The notes: generated by a model from the sequence alone, not told the origin. A DNA stretch of 64,000 nt from Stenomitos frigidus ULC18 (GCF_003003795.1 NZ_PVWK01000140.1:124001-188000), one strand, 5' to 3'; numbered from the stretch's first letter, positions 35,395-44,402 are shown. Program-made: numbers and translations.

Positions 35395-35430
35395 AATGGC
35401 GTCATCGAATCATAATCCGATGACGCCATT
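35395..35430. terminator. Hairpin, 13 bp perfect stem
   Basis: AATGGCGTCATCG (35395-35407) and CGATGACGCCATT (35418-35430). It sits between the exbB start and the end of the next leftward gene and so is probably the terminator of that gene together with the adjacent palindrome. Confidence 0.6.
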
Positions 35431-35460
35431 GCGCTCTGTAGAAACGTCCCTACAGAGCGC
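35431..35460. terminator. Hairpin of the TGTAGGGACGT palindrome family
   Basis: GCGCTCTGTAG (35431-35441) and CTACAGAGCGC (35450-35460) with loop AAACGTCC. The loop and inner stem relate it to the palindromes at 28322 and 34048. Confidence 0.6.
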
Positions 35461-35505
35461 AATCTAGACTTATGAGGCAAGATGGGGTGAGGCAAGATGA
35501 AGTTA

Positions 35506-36510
35506 CTACTTAGCCTGAGCAATCTCTCCAGGTTTGGGCTGAGACAGATCGCGAAAGATGATTTGGTCGGCGACTTTTTCTTGTGGTGGTTTGTCAGCAA
35601 CCTTATCTTGCGGTTCATCCTCCTTCCGACGTGCCAGTGCCTGCTGTTGATAAAGATCCAGAGCACGGGCGATCGCCGTTAACCGTCGATTTTGGTCGTG
35701 ACTGATGTTACCCTCTGTATTGCCCAGTCCTGGCGCTTCCCAACGGTTTAGTCGAGGATTCCAATACGATTGCGTGCGTGCCCACAGCACAGCCTCCGAT
35801 CCCGTCAGACCACGATCGCGCGCTTTTTTCAGCCACTCCACATAACCAGGTGTATCTAATGCCGCTAGGGGAGCCTGATTTGCCAGGTCGATCGCATTTA
35901 GCTCCTCTTCTAACGATAGGCTTAGGCGATGAGAATCTGCTTTTTGGCGAATGACGTCTGCCTGTCTCTGTAAGCGCTGAAGCTGTTTTTCATCTGCTTC
36001 TTCTGGTGATTTGGCTCCGTGCTGATAGGAAAAACTGCCCACATTCCACACCCCATTGCCAGGATCAGAATGTCCATAGTAGGCACGAGTCTTGCTACCA
36101 TCCGCTGTCCGTGTGCCTTCTGCATGACCCACCGTACGGGCAACTAACGAATCAGACCCGCCAGTAAAAAGGTCGGCTTGGGTGCTAGTTGAGGGTGCTC
36201 GTGAAGAGATTGTTGGGGGAGGAGAGGCTTTGGGCACTGCTGCAATGGCAGACGCAACAGGCGGATCGAAGCTAAGCGCTGGCGATCGGTTCGGGGTCGA
36301 AGCAGTAGGTATAGCTGCGTCGGTGGGTACTGCCGCTGACGTCTCAACTGGAGGTACTGCTGCACTTGCTAGCGTAGAGGCATCAGACGTGCCAACCGAG
36401 ACGTCGATCGCACCACCATTGTCAGCGTGAACAGACGTATCAGCACGAGCCGCAAGCGCACTTGAGAAACAGGCAACCAGACTGAGAGCAATCAGAGCAG
36501 GGGATTTCAT
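35506..36510 (-). CDS. Secreted protein of unknown function with C-terminal conserved domain
   Basis: A 334-residue protein with a signal peptide (ALIALSLVACFSSALAARA). Residues about 25-105 are low complexity, rich in Ala, Ser, Thr, Pro and Val, and probably a flexible spacer. The C-terminal 200 residues contain a distinct domain: RTVGHAEGTRTADGSKTRAY, YGHSDPGNGVWNVGSFSYQH, a helical segment (EADEKQLQRLQRQADVIRQK) and LWARTQSYWNPRLNRWEAPG. The aromatic and acidic residues hint at a lysozyme-like or wall-binding fold, but I cannot name a family. It precedes exbB leftward and is followed by two hairpins. Confidence 0.65.
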   Translation of the reverse strand: MKSPALIALSLVACFSSALAARADTSVHADNGGAIDVSVGTSDASTLASAAVPPVETSAAVPTDAAIPTASTPNRSPALSFDPPVASAIAAVPKASPPPTISSRAPSTSTQADLFTGGSDSLVARTVGHAEGTRTADGSKTRAYYGHSDPGNGVWNVGSFSYQHGAKSPEEADEKQLQRLQRQADVIRQKADSHRLSLSLEEELNAIDLANQAPLAALDTPGYVEWLKKARDRGLTGSEAVLWARTQSYWNPRLNRWEAPGLGNTEGNISHDQNRRLTAIARALDLYQQQALARRKEDEPQDKVADKPPQEKVADQIIFRDLSQPKPGEIAQAK

Positions 36511-36534
36511 GGGCGACTGGTAGGGTTGAGTTAT

Positions 36535-36640
36535 GAGTTACGAGTTTTGAGTTTTGAGTTAGCTTTCACCACTGACCACGCTCGGCTGAACGCTCATGTC
36601 AAAGCCTGACCACTGACCGCTGATAGCTGACCGCTGATAG
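36535..36640. repeat. STRR region (TGAGTTT and related)
   Basis: Repeats of TGAGTTA/TTTTGAG at 36535-36562, followed by a duplicated GACCGCTGATAGCT at about 36615-36643. It occupies the 5' side of the secreted protein gene at 35506-36510. Confidence 0.5.
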
Positions 36641-36660
36641 CTAAGACAAGCCCTACCCAT

Positions 36661-37131
36661 CTAAGGCTTTTTCAGCGTGCGTTCCAGGATGGCTTTGGCG
36701 GGCTCAACGATCGCCCAGGTGCCGTTTGGCTGTTTGCGTAAGGCGGCAAACTGAAGCAAATCGCCCTTGCCGATCGTGTCGCCTTGACTGACCTCACCCG
36801 TTTGTGGATTATCGAGCCCACACAGGCGAAAGAGGTAGGCGGGGACATCGGCACTGGAGAAGACTAGACAGCGATGCTGATCAATCTGAGTCTGACCGTC
36901 GAAGGGTGCATAGACATTGTTGCCCTTGAGCGCAATGGAAATGTCTCCAAGGCCACCCAGTACTGGACGATCGCCGATGGTATCGCCCGGTTGCAACTCC
37001 CAGGTTTGATAGAGTTTGATGTCTAATGTCGAGTTCTTATCTGGAGTACGGGCACAGCCAAGGGGTAAAAGCGATAGCAAAACACTAGCAATACCTACAA
37101 ACGCCCTGATGGAGATGATTGGTGTAAGCAT
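36661..37131 (-). CDS. Putative lipoprotein
   Basis: 157 residues from ATG 37131 (MLTPIISIRAFVGIASVLL). This start follows the stop of the upstream gene by one base and gives a lipoprotein signal with lipobox LPLGC at residues 23-27; the longer frame from 37209 would overlap that gene. The mature protein is a beta-rich domain: WELQPGDTIGDRPVLGGLGD, NVYAPFDGQTQ, then QGDTIGKGDLLQFAALR. The G-D-I pattern and YAPFDGQ recall M23/biotinyl-like beta-barrel proteins without catalytic residues. It forms an operon with 37133-37522 by tight spacing. Confidence 0.65.
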   Translation of the reverse strand: MLTPIISIRAFVGIASVLLSLLPLGCARTPDKNSTLDIKLYQTWELQPGDTIGDRPVLGGLGDISIALKGNNVYAPFDGQTQIDQHRCLVFSSADVPAYLFRLCGLDNPQTGEVSQGDTIGKGDLLQFAALRKQPNGTWAIVEPAKAILERTLKKP

Positions 37132-37132
37132 T

Positions 37133-37522
37133 CTAATGACGGAAGCTGAACGAGTAACCTGCATATTCGTCACCTTCGTAAAGGACGACAATCCAGGTCT
37201 GCATATCAAAGGCCAACGGATACACTTCGCGGCGAGACGAAACGCCTGCCCTCAGTTCTGCCGCTGGCAACTGGCAATAAGGCTCTTTCACAACTTGGCG
37301 GACTTGCGCTTTAGGAGAACGCTCCGGCACTGCCAACAATTTAGTGAGTTGATCCCTCGATAAGATTGCCTTCGACTGCACGATTTCCTGACAGACCTCT
37401 TTTGTCGGAGCAGGGGGTGGCAAGAGGCCGCGGGGGTCTGCGAGCAAGCCAAACGCTGCGACGACAGACCCACCAGCCAGCATGTATTTCATACTATTGG
37501 CGCGAGATTTGCGACGATGCAT
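37133..37522 (-). CDS. Membrane-anchored protein of unknown function
   Basis: 129 residues from ATG 37522 (MHRRKSRANSMKYMLAGGSV); the longer frame to 37546 is less supported. A basic N-terminus leads into a membrane helix (YMLAGGSVVAAFGLLADPRG), followed by a periplasmic or luminal domain with two cysteines (VCQEIVQSKAILSRDQLTKLL and EPYCQLPAAELRAGVSSRREVYPL). The C-terminus is WIVVLYEGDEYAGYSFSFRH. Similar short anchored proteins exist across cyanobacteria, but I know no function. It is followed by the lipoprotein gene. Confidence 0.65.
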   Translation of the reverse strand: MHRRKSRANSMKYMLAGGSVVAAFGLLADPRGLLPPPAPTKEVCQEIVQSKAILSRDQLTKLLAVPERSPKAQVRQVVKEPYCQLPAAELRAGVSSRREVYPLAFDMQTWIVVLYEGDEYAGYSFSFRH

Positions 37523-37710
37523 CGTTCCAGTCCTCGAAAGTGACAAGCGGGTAATTTCGTTAAGGTAGGCAAGGTACTGAGATGGTCTCTAAAGCGCTTT
37601 ATTGGTTGGAAAGCGACCGCAACGGTTGAGACGGTAACACCAGTCATCACGATCGCAGAACCAATGACTAACAGGGTTAGTAACGCTTGGTCGATCGTCG
37701 TGGCAATCAC
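37489..37710 (-). CDS. Possible small membrane protein
   Basis: A 73-codon frame with GTG at 37710. It has one very hydrophobic N-terminal helix (LLTLLVIGSAIVMTGVTVSTVAVAF) followed by a basic tail (QPIKRFRDHLSTLPTLTKLP). The end overlaps the start of the next gene by 34 bases in another frame, which is compatible with coupling. No ribosome site is evident before GTG, so this is low confidence. The remaining gap 37711-37971 shows no gene. Confidence 0.35.
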   Translation of the reverse strand: MIATTIDQALLTLLVIGSAIVMTGVTVSTVAVAFQPIKRFRDHLSTLPTLTKLPACHFRGLERCIVANLAPIV

Positions 37711-37909
37711 AACAACTTAATTCTAATGAAATATTTAGTACAAGAGTACTATAGATGATCTTAGCAAGTCTATAACCGAAACTTCATAAATTGCCAAACA
37801 TCAAAAAACTTCCCGTGATGAAACAGGGAGACAGGGCAATGCCCTATTCCTAGGATTGATCGACAGCGATTCTTCTTAAAATTGAGATGATCCTGACTTC
37901 AATAGTAAA

Positions 37910-37943
37910 CAGGAGGCAAAAAGAACTTATCTCCTGCCTCCTG
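37910..37943 (-). terminator. Hairpin after the PhoX-type gene
   Basis: CAGGAGGCA (37910-37918) and TGCCTCCTG (37935-37943), perfect 9 bp arms with a 16-base loop, 29 bases past the end of the phosphatase gene. No T-run follows on the minus strand. Confidence 0.45.
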
Positions 37944-37971
37944 CTCCCTGTTTGCTATTAAGAAAGCGGTA

Positions 37972-40251
37972 TTACGTGGTGATCGCCGCTTGATCACGAC
38001 GACGGATGGCGACGACAGCAGGAATGGGTGGATCATTTGGTTCCTTGGTAGGCCAATTAGAGCCGATCGGTACCGTGCGAGTTTGCGTGAATGGCTGACC
38101 ACCGGGCAACCGCATTGCATACTGACGAGTTTCGGCCGCCTTATCTTTGCGAGTACCGTTCAATTCGCCAGGGTGCTGCACCGAGAGAAAGAGCGTTTTG
38201 CCATCGGGAGCAAAGTACGGTCCGGTTAGTTCAGCATCCATCGGCGCTGTGCCGAAGAGGAAAGGGGTGCCTGCGGCTTCTCCTGCAAGGGGAATGCACC
38301 AGATGGAGTTGTTGCCGAACAGTCCGCGCAGGTTGGAGGCTTTGACTGGAACGCCGTTTTTCTCCAGGCGATCGGCCGGCACGGGATAATTCATTTTGTC
38401 CGAGGGCATATCCGTCACAATCCACAGATTGCCATTAGGGTCAAAGGCCAGATTATCGGGGTTAGAGAACCCAAAGCCACCGGCGGCTGGTTCTCCGCCC
38501 GTTGCCATCATCTTCCACTGAAACGACATGGCGGCTGGCTCATTGCCCTCTTCAGTTAAATGCATGACCCAGCCATACTCGTAAGCAGCACTACCATCTG
38601 GCCCCTTGAAGATACGAACATCAGGGCTACCATCTTCTTTGCTGACGGCTCCCGATGTAAAGGAGATAAAGAGTGACCCATCCGGAGCAATTTCGGTATC
38701 TTCAGGACGAGCGGTGCAGGTTGCACCCGCCGCATTGCCCGCATAATGCGCGTCGATGAGAATGGCACCTTGCTTTTCTGCGTCACTGCCTGCATAAAGC
38801 TGACCGAGCGTTTTGAATTTTTGCTTGAAAGCTTCGATCTGTTCGTCATCCTCGACCTGCATCACGCCGCCTTGGGGACGCTGTGGCAAGGGCAACATGG
38901 CTCCGGCAAGCCGTGCAGTGGTTTCGGGATCAACGGGTGTACTGGGAGCTAAGGCAATCCAGCGTCCCGTGCCGTCTGGGTTGAACTTGGCAGCATACAG
39001 CATGCCATCAGTCAGCAGTTCAGAGTTTGCCTTGTCTTTGGGGTCGCTCACTTTGGCTTTGCTGACAAATTTATAGATGTGTCCGCCACGCCGATCGCAC
39101 CCGGAATAGAAGGCCAGCCGTTTGCCGGTCTCTACCCGCACCCCCACGGCTTCGTGACGATAGCGTCCCAACCAGGTGTGCTTGGTGCCGTAGTCTTTGG
39201 GGTTAGCAGGATCAATTTCGACCATCCATCCGTACTTGTTACCAGCCAGCCCAAACACATTCCCCAAACCGCTAATTTCTTCATCTGTGATGTTGAACGG
39301 GCGGTAAACCGGGTCAAACGATGTACCGTCAGCATGGACTGGCTCAGGCACTTGACCCTGGATGTTCTCTTCGGCGCTCAGGACGGTGCCCCAGGGTGTT
39401 GTCCCCCCCGCACAGTTCTGCATAGTGCCGATGATTTTAGCGCCCAGTTTGTCTACATAGCCCTGGCCTTTCGACTTGCGAAAGATGGCAACAGCAGGGC
39501 CAGTGGCACTCAGGTAGCGTCCATCGGTGAGACCAGAGATGCCTGTCACACGCCGATCGCTCGTGCCATTGGTTCTCACCCAACGACCATCCGACTCACG
39601 TCGCACCGAAATGACACCCAAGCCTAAATCGGTCAAGGCTTCTTGAGCAATCAGCTTGATCTTTGCTTTTACAGGATCACTGTCTGCTAGCGCAAACGCA
39701 TTTAGCCCTGGCGCTTGATCCGCTTTGAGCACTTTTGTGGAGGCTTTTATAGCCTGATCAACTTCTCGCAGCGGCAAGGCTTTACCAATTACCTTTTCGT
39801 AGGTCTGCTGCCAGGAAACCGCGCTGATGTATTCAAAATTAACTGTCAAAAAGCCTTCGCCATTGCTGGTTTCTACCAGTGACAGGTAATCGTTGTTGAA
39901 CCCAAAGCGAGAATCACCCACTTTGTCGCCCCATTTTGCCACGATGTCGTAGGTGTAGCCTTCTGGTAACACCAGGTCATCCATCACCTCATAGTTAGCA
40001 AACGATGCCGCAAGTTGTTCGTCGCCGTTTGCGGTGAAAGAAACCTGTTTCGCGCCTGTTGCGGTGCCGTTCGCTAGCGGCATTGGCCCCTTCAGTGGGC
40101 TAAAGCCTAGTTTTGCTGGAGGCTTGCCGATCGTCCCTGCTGGCTGACTTGTTGAAACAGACGACTGCTGACCTTGTGGTCGCCCGTTACAGGCAACAGT
40201 ACCCACACCTGCACCCAAAAAGAGAAGGAAGTGTCTACGATTAATTGCCAT
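37972..40251 (-). CDS. phoX: PhoX-type phosphatase (DUF839), Tat-exported
   Basis: A 759-residue protein with a twin-arginine signal: INRRHFLLFLGAGVG at residues 3-17, followed by a cysteine (VACNG) that could be lipid-modified. The mature part belongs to the DUF839/PhoX family of Ca/Fe-dependent alkaline phosphatases, seen in the repeated beta-propeller-like stretches such as GFLTVNFEYIS, NCAGGTTPWGTVLSAEEN, HTWLGRYRHEAVGVRVETG, FYSGCDRRGGHIYKF and FGFSNPDNLAFDPNGNLWIVTD. In cyanobacteria such enzymes release phosphate from organic esters outside the cell during starvation. The pst operon lies 5 kb away. A weak TTAA-repeat pattern (CTTAAAGC, ATTAAGCT) 65-90 bp upstream may be a Pho box but is not convincing. 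Confidence 0.85.
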   Translation of the reverse strand: MAINRRHFLLFLGAGVGTVACNGRPQGQQSSVSTSQPAGTIGKPPAKLGFSPLKGPMPLANGTATGAKQVSFTANGDEQLAASFANYEVMDDLVLPEGYTYDIVAKWGDKVGDSRFGFNNDYLSLVETSNGEGFLTVNFEYISAVSWQQTYEKVIGKALPLREVDQAIKASTKVLKADQAPGLNAFALADSDPVKAKIKLIAQEALTDLGLGVISVRRESDGRWVRTNGTSDRRVTGISGLTDGRYLSATGPAVAIFRKSKGQGYVDKLGAKIIGTMQNCAGGTTPWGTVLSAEENIQGQVPEPVHADGTSFDPVYRPFNITDEEISGLGNVFGLAGNKYGWMVEIDPANPKDYGTKHTWLGRYRHEAVGVRVETGKRLAFYSGCDRRGGHIYKFVSKAKVSDPKDKANSELLTDGMLYAAKFNPDGTGRWIALAPSTPVDPETTARLAGAMLPLPQRPQGGVMQVEDDEQIEAFKQKFKTLGQLYAGSDAEKQGAILIDAHYAGNAAGATCTARPEDTEIAPDGSLFISFTSGAVSKEDGSPDVRIFKGPDGSAAYEYGWVMHLTEEGNEPAAMSFQWKMMATGGEPAAGGFGFSNPDNLAFDPNGNLWIVTDMPSDKMNYPVPADRLEKNGVPVKASNLRGLFGNNSIWCIPLAGEAAGTPFLFGTAPMDAELTGPYFAPDGKTLFLSVQHPGELNGTRKDKAAETRQYAMRLPGGQPFTQTRTVPIGSNWPTKEPNDPPIPAVVAIRRRDQAAITT

Positions 40252-40740
40252 ATTCGTTTTCCGTCCAACGGTAGAGGTGACAATTCAGGATAAATGCATT
40301 GGGTTTAGGCTAGCTTAATGGCTTTAAGAAACGGTAAAACTTTACCCCTTCATCACTGGATAGGCTTTGTCTCAGAAGATTTCCATGCAAAAAATGACCG
40401 TTAGGTACGGACAGGTTTTGCCAGAGTCTTGCCCTCTAACCATTCAGCTTGTCATCAAACCTGCCTCTATGAGCCTTTTGTTCGTTAGAAAGCTCCTAAG
40501 AGACCGTAGGTAGGGGTCAGCCACTAGAGAAAAGCTGATAGCTGATAGTTAATCCAAAAGTATGCAGTTATTTTTTAACAAGTCCTAAGGCTGCCGTAAT
40601 GGAGCCCTTGGCGATCGACTCTGTTGCCCAAAGTTACAGGCTGTCGCGATCGCGCTCGCGACAGCCTACAACTGGTTGACGAATGATTGCGAGATACCCA
40701 AACCGAAACGGTTCAAGTGACACGTACGAATGGAATCCGG
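40252..40740. other. Gap between the PhoX-type and radical SAM genes
   Basis: Holds the phosphatase promoter side at 40252-40350, a small GCTGATA-type repeat near 40528-40545 and the hairpin at 40638-40667. No gene is seen. Confidence 0.45.
40638..40667 (-). terminator. Hairpin with 12 bp perfect arms
   Basis: AGGCTGTCGCGA (40638-40649) and TCGCGACAGCCT (40656-40667), loop TCGCGC. It stands 73 bases past the end of the leftward radical SAM gene and is the likely end of that transcript. Confidence 0.6.
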
Positions 40741-42315
40741 CTACTTACCCGCGATCGCCGCCACTTTCTCCGTTGACTCTTCTGGTTGATAGTCAGCCAA
40801 CTTGGTATAGATTTCATCGCGTACAATCTCGCGATAGTCGATGAAATGCTCCAGCAGTGCGCAATTGGTCAAGTAATGCTTAAAGACACCAGGATTTTGT
40901 CGCAAAATGGCAAAGAACTGCTGCCAAAACTGGACGCGAGTGCTGCGTTGGATGCCCTGCCGCCAACAGATGGTCACCATAGCGCGAATATCCGTCAACC
41001 CTGGCAACTTAAATTTCTTTTTGTTGGGGCTGGGCTGCATTGCCAAAAAGTGGCGATAGACCCGCGCCAGGTAGCGATCGGGTTCATACAACTCCCAGAA
41101 GCAGCGCACGTATTCCTGCGCAATTTCTTCTAACGGGCGAGTGGGCACAAAGTTCGTGAGCGTTGTTTGGTGAATATTCGCTTCGCCATCGCCTGCTCGT
41201 AACCGCCCTTCCTTCTCCAATCGATGCCACAGCGCCGTATTGGGCAGTGCTTGCAGCATACTGAACAGCGCCTGGGGAATCGCAGTCGCTTCGACGAAAT
41301 CGATGATGCGATCGCCTGCCCCTGGTTTCTCACCATCAAACCCAATGATAAAGCCAGCCATCACTCGGAGACCCGTGCGATTAATAGTCTCTACAGCTTC
41401 CACCAGAGAATTACGGGTGTTCTGGAACTTTTGCGTGAGCGCCAGACTGTCAGTATCAGGCGTTTCAATGCCCAAAAAGACGGCAGTAAAGTTCGCGGCA
41501 ATCATCAGATCCAGCAATTCTTGATCTTGCGCCAGATCCACCGACGCTTCTGTAGACAAAGTAAAGGGAAAGCCATGCGCTGCCATCCAGGGAGCGAGTT
41601 CCTTGAGCATCAACTTCACGTTGCGCTTGTTGCCAATGAAGTTGTCGTCCACCACAAAGATCGATCGTCGCCAGCCCAAATCGTACAGCGCTTGTAACTC
41701 CGCCAACAGTTGAGCAGGCGTTTTGGTGCGCGGCTTCCGCCCATACAGCACAATGATGTCGCAAAATTCACATTGAAACGGACAGCCTCTAGAAAACTGC
41801 ACCGACATATCGCCATACGCGTCCAGTTCCAGCAGATCAAACCGGGGCACAGGCGTATCCGTCACAGCAGGCTTTTCACCATCGGCACGAAACACACCCG
41901 ACGTTTCACCACGTTCCAATGCCTCTACCAGCATAGGCAACGTAATTTCGCCTTCATCCAGCACCAAAAAATCTGCTCCTGCTCCCTGCGCTGCTTCCGG
42001 TACAGAGGTCACATACGGCCCACCGACAGCAACAGGTTTACCCCTCCGCTTCGCCGACTCGATGAGATAGAGCATGTCTGGCTTCTGCACAATCATGCCA
42101 GAGATGATGACCAGATCTGCCCAGTACCAATCGGCATCGCTCTCGTATCGCACATTGCGATCGGCCAGACGAAATTCCCAGGTCTGAGGCAAAATTGCTG
42201 CAACCGTAGTCAAACTCAATGGTGGCAGCGAAACCTTGCGCCCGACTAATTCAAGCGCTTTATCAAACGACCAGAATGACTTTGGAAACAGCGGATAGAG
42301 GAGTAAAACGCGCAT
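40741..42315 (-). CDS. B12-binding domain radical SAM protein (DUF4070 type)
   Basis: A 524-residue protein. The N-terminal 140 residues form a cobalamin-binding Rossmann-like domain (MRVLLLYPLFPKSFWSFDKA ... VVGG-like region PVAVGGPYVTSVPEAAQGAG). The radical SAM core has the [4Fe-4S] motif CPFQCEFC (C-x3-C-x2-C) near residue 179, and GLRVMAGFIIGFDGE in the barrel. The C-terminal 140 residues are the DUF4070-type helical extension. HpnP, which methylates hopanoids, is one member of this broad family, but the sequence does not let me assign that reaction. It is a single-gene unit by spacing. Confidence 0.88.
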   Translation of the reverse strand: MRVLLLYPLFPKSFWSFDKALELVGRKVSLPPLSLTTVAAILPQTWEFRLADRNVRYESDADWYWADLVIISGMIVQKPDMLYLIESAKRRGKPVAVGGPYVTSVPEAAQGAGADFLVLDEGEITLPMLVEALERGETSGVFRADGEKPAVTDTPVPRFDLLELDAYGDMSVQFSRGCPFQCEFCDIIVLYGRKPRTKTPAQLLAELQALYDLGWRRSIFVVDDNFIGNKRNVKLMLKELAPWMAAHGFPFTLSTEASVDLAQDQELLDLMIAANFTAVFLGIETPDTDSLALTQKFQNTRNSLVEAVETINRTGLRVMAGFIIGFDGEKPGAGDRIIDFVEATAIPQALFSMLQALPNTALWHRLEKEGRLRAGDGEANIHQTTLTNFVPTRPLEEIAQEYVRCFWELYEPDRYLARVYRHFLAMQPSPNKKKFKLPGLTDIRAMVTICWRQGIQRSTRVQFWQQFFAILRQNPGVFKHYLTNCALLEHFIDYREIVRDEIYTKLADYQPEESTEKVAAIAGK

Positions 42316-42456
42316 GTAATATCCAAACCTACAGCTACGATGATTGTTCAGTTAAGCAAACGCTTATGGGCACGCCCGATTATCATCGCTTAAGTATAGG
42401 TGTTTCAGAAAACTCGCTGAGATCTTAAGCATTGAGGCGATCGCTATAGGCTAATT

Positions 42457-42723
42457 TCACTCATCATCATAGAGAACATCGGAAGGTAACGGAATCTCAT
42501 CACCGTGCTCATAAACCGTTTCAATCCAGAGTTGCCGTGCCTCTTCGATATTCGCCATGATTTCATCCGGCGTTTCGCCCTGCGTGATACACCCTGGCAA
42601 ATCTTTAATGACTGCTACATAGCCACCTTCCGCCTCTGGATAAATGGTGATCGGGTAGCTGAGGTTAAGGTAGTGTTTCAGAGCCTTACGACTTGTCTGT
42701 TTGGTTTGCACACCACTTTCCAT
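42457..42723 (-). CDS. HicB-like antitoxin without HicA
   Basis: An 88-residue protein with the HicB fold pattern: the partial RNase H-like N-terminal part LSYPITIYPEAEGGYVAVIKDLPGCITQGETPDEIMANIEEARQLW is diagnostic, with a short basic N-terminal extension of about 20 residues. The typical C-terminal DNA-binding domain is absent. In a normal hicAB pair a small double-stranded RNA-binding HicA toxin sits beside it; none was found on either side. It follows the GNAT gene by 12 bp on the same strand. Confidence 0.85.
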   Translation of the reverse strand: MESGVQTKQTSRKALKHYLNLSYPITIYPEAEGGYVAVIKDLPGCITQGETPDEIMANIEEARQLWIETVYEHGDEIPLPSDVLYDDE

Positions 42724-42735
42724 TACTTGGCTGAG

Positions 42736-43170
42736 CTAAATTACTTTAAATTCGCTCCAGAGGTTGCAGGGTTTCCAAAACAGACAACTCTCAGATACGT
42801 AGCCACACTTCTCGTAAAAGCCTGTTGCGGTTTCATGAGCAACGGTCACAACCGAAATATCATCTTCTCCGCCAACGGCCTCTCGGATACGAACCAATAG
42901 CTCACTTCCGATGCCTTGTTTTGCATACGCCCTGTCTACGCCAAGGTCTGTGACAAACAGGAAGTAGGCAAAATCTGTAGCACCAAAGGCGATCCCAATC
43001 AGTTTCCCGTCATCATTCCTGGCAGTAATGGCAATTGACCGCCTAGCCAGGAGCTTTCGTATTCTCTCTTCAAAGCGCTCTTTAGGGTATTGCCCCCCAA
43101 GATCACTCCTTTTCAAGAAGTCATAATATTCCTCAAAAGTTAAATTCTCGTTCTCCCGGTATTCAATCAT
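42736..43170 (-). CDS. GNAT family N-acetyltransferase
   Basis: A 144-residue acetyltransferase of the GCN5 family. The acetyl-CoA-binding motif A is YAKQGIGSELLVRIREA (Q-x-x-G-x-G form) near residue 84, preceded by the beta strand LFVTDLGVDRA; the last part ATGFYEKCGYVSES is the usual motif B with conserved Tyr. Acceptor is unknown. It is the upstream member of a two-gene unit with a HicB-like protein. Confidence 0.88.
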   Translation of the reverse strand: MIEYRENENLTFEEYYDFLKRSDLGGQYPKERFEERIRKLLARRSIAITARNDDGKLIGIAFGATDFAYFLFVTDLGVDRAYAKQGIGSELLVRIREAVGGEDDISVVTVAHETATGFYEKCGYVSESCLFWKPCNLWSEFKVI

Positions 43171-43430
43171 CTCTGGTCACTCAACAACACGCAAAGCGCC
43201 TCCATTATCAACCTGGGTTGCTGGAACTTGAACGCCGACAAGCTCAAAATTCTTTGCCTACCCATGCTTGTTCGAAGCCTAACAATTCAGCACGATCATG
43301 TTGTTGTTAAAAGCACGAAGGAATCTGCTTAAACATCTGTAATGATTAGTGCGTCTCGTACTTCCACCAAACGGGTTACACACTGCGGTAAGGTGGGAAG
43401 AGTGACTTACACGCTTCAAGCTCTGAACTT

Positions 43431-44402
43431 ATGTCGCCTACCGCCACGCCGATCGCCACTCGCACCATTCGTATTGGTTCCCGCAAAAGTCAGCTTGCAC
43501 TGGTACAGACCTATTGGGTGCAGGAGCAGTTGCAAAAAGCCTTCCCAGACCGAACCTTCGAAGTGCATACCATGAGCACTCAGGGCGACAAAATTCTGGA
43601 CGTGGCGCTGGCAAAGATCGGCGACAAAGGCCTCTTCACGAAAGAATTAGAAGTCGGCATGATCAGCGGTGACATTGATTTCGCCGTCCACTCCTTAAAA
43701 GATCTGCCCACTCATTTGCCGGAAGGTCTGGTTTTAGGCTGCGTGACCGAACGCGAGAATCCTGCTGATGCGTTGGTTGTACACGAAAAGCACAAAGACA
43801 AGCAGCTTCCCACCTTGCCAGAGGGTGCTGTAATCGGCACATCTTCCCTGCGACGGCTCGCGCAACTGCGGCACCACTATCCCCACCTCAGCTTCAAAGA
43901 TGTGCGGGGCAACCTGAATACACGACTGGCAAAGCTGGATGCAGGCGAATACGATGCGCTGATTCTGGCAGCAGCAGGCTTGCAGCGGTTAAACATGGCA
44001 GACCGTATCCATCAGGTGATTTCGGCAGAAGTGTCGCTACACGCGGTTGGGCAGGGTGCGTTGGGCATTGAATGTCGGGGTGACGATGCAGAAGTCTTGT
44101 CGCTGCTAAAAGCGCTGGAGCATGAGCCAACTGCACAGCGCTGCTACGCTGAGCGATCGTTCCTACGAGAGCTAGAGGGTGGTTGTCAAGTGCCGATCGG
44201 TGTGAACACGTCTCTAGAAGGCGATCGGCTCACCTTGACGGGCATCGTGATCAGCTTAGACGGACAAACCGCCGCTAAAGATAGCGTGAGCGGTCTTGCT
44301 GCTGCTGCCGAAACGCTGGGCATTGAGCTGGCTCAACGGTTACGTCAACAGGGTGCACAGGCAATTTTGGACGAGATTCTGGCAACGGTACAACGAAGCT
44401 GA
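43431..44402 (+). CDS. hemC: Hydroxymethylbilane synthase (porphobilinogen deaminase)
   Basis: A 323-residue enzyme that joins four porphobilinogens in tetrapyrrole synthesis, feeding chlorophyll, haem, bilins and B12. Family motifs: [17 protein letters not shown] near residue 13, [31 protein letters not shown], and [11 protein letters not shown], in which the Cys carries the dipyrromethane cofactor. Length is normal. A gap of 260 bp with nothing recognisable separates it from the GNAT gene; its promoter should lie there. Confidence 0.97.
   Translation: MSPTATPIATRTIRIGSRKSQLALVQTYWVQEQLQKAFPDRTFEVHTMSTQGDKILDVALAKIGDKGLFTKELEVGMISGDIDFAVHSLKDLPTHLPEGLVLGCVTERENPADALVVHEKHKDKQLPTLPEGAVIGTSSLRRLAQLRHHYPHLSFKDVRGNLNTRLAKLDAGEYDALILAAAGLQRLNMADRIHQVISAEVSLHAVGQGALGIECRGDDAEVLSLLKALEHEPTAQRCYAERSFLRELEGGCQVPIGVNTSLEGDRLTLTGIVISLDGQTAAKDSVSGLAAAAETLGIELAQRLRQQGAQAILDEILATVQRS

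Noticed and set aside
40310-40345. Pho box upstream of the PhoX-type gene
   Set aside because: Only two loose TTAA units at uneven spacing; far weaker than the array upstream of pstS.
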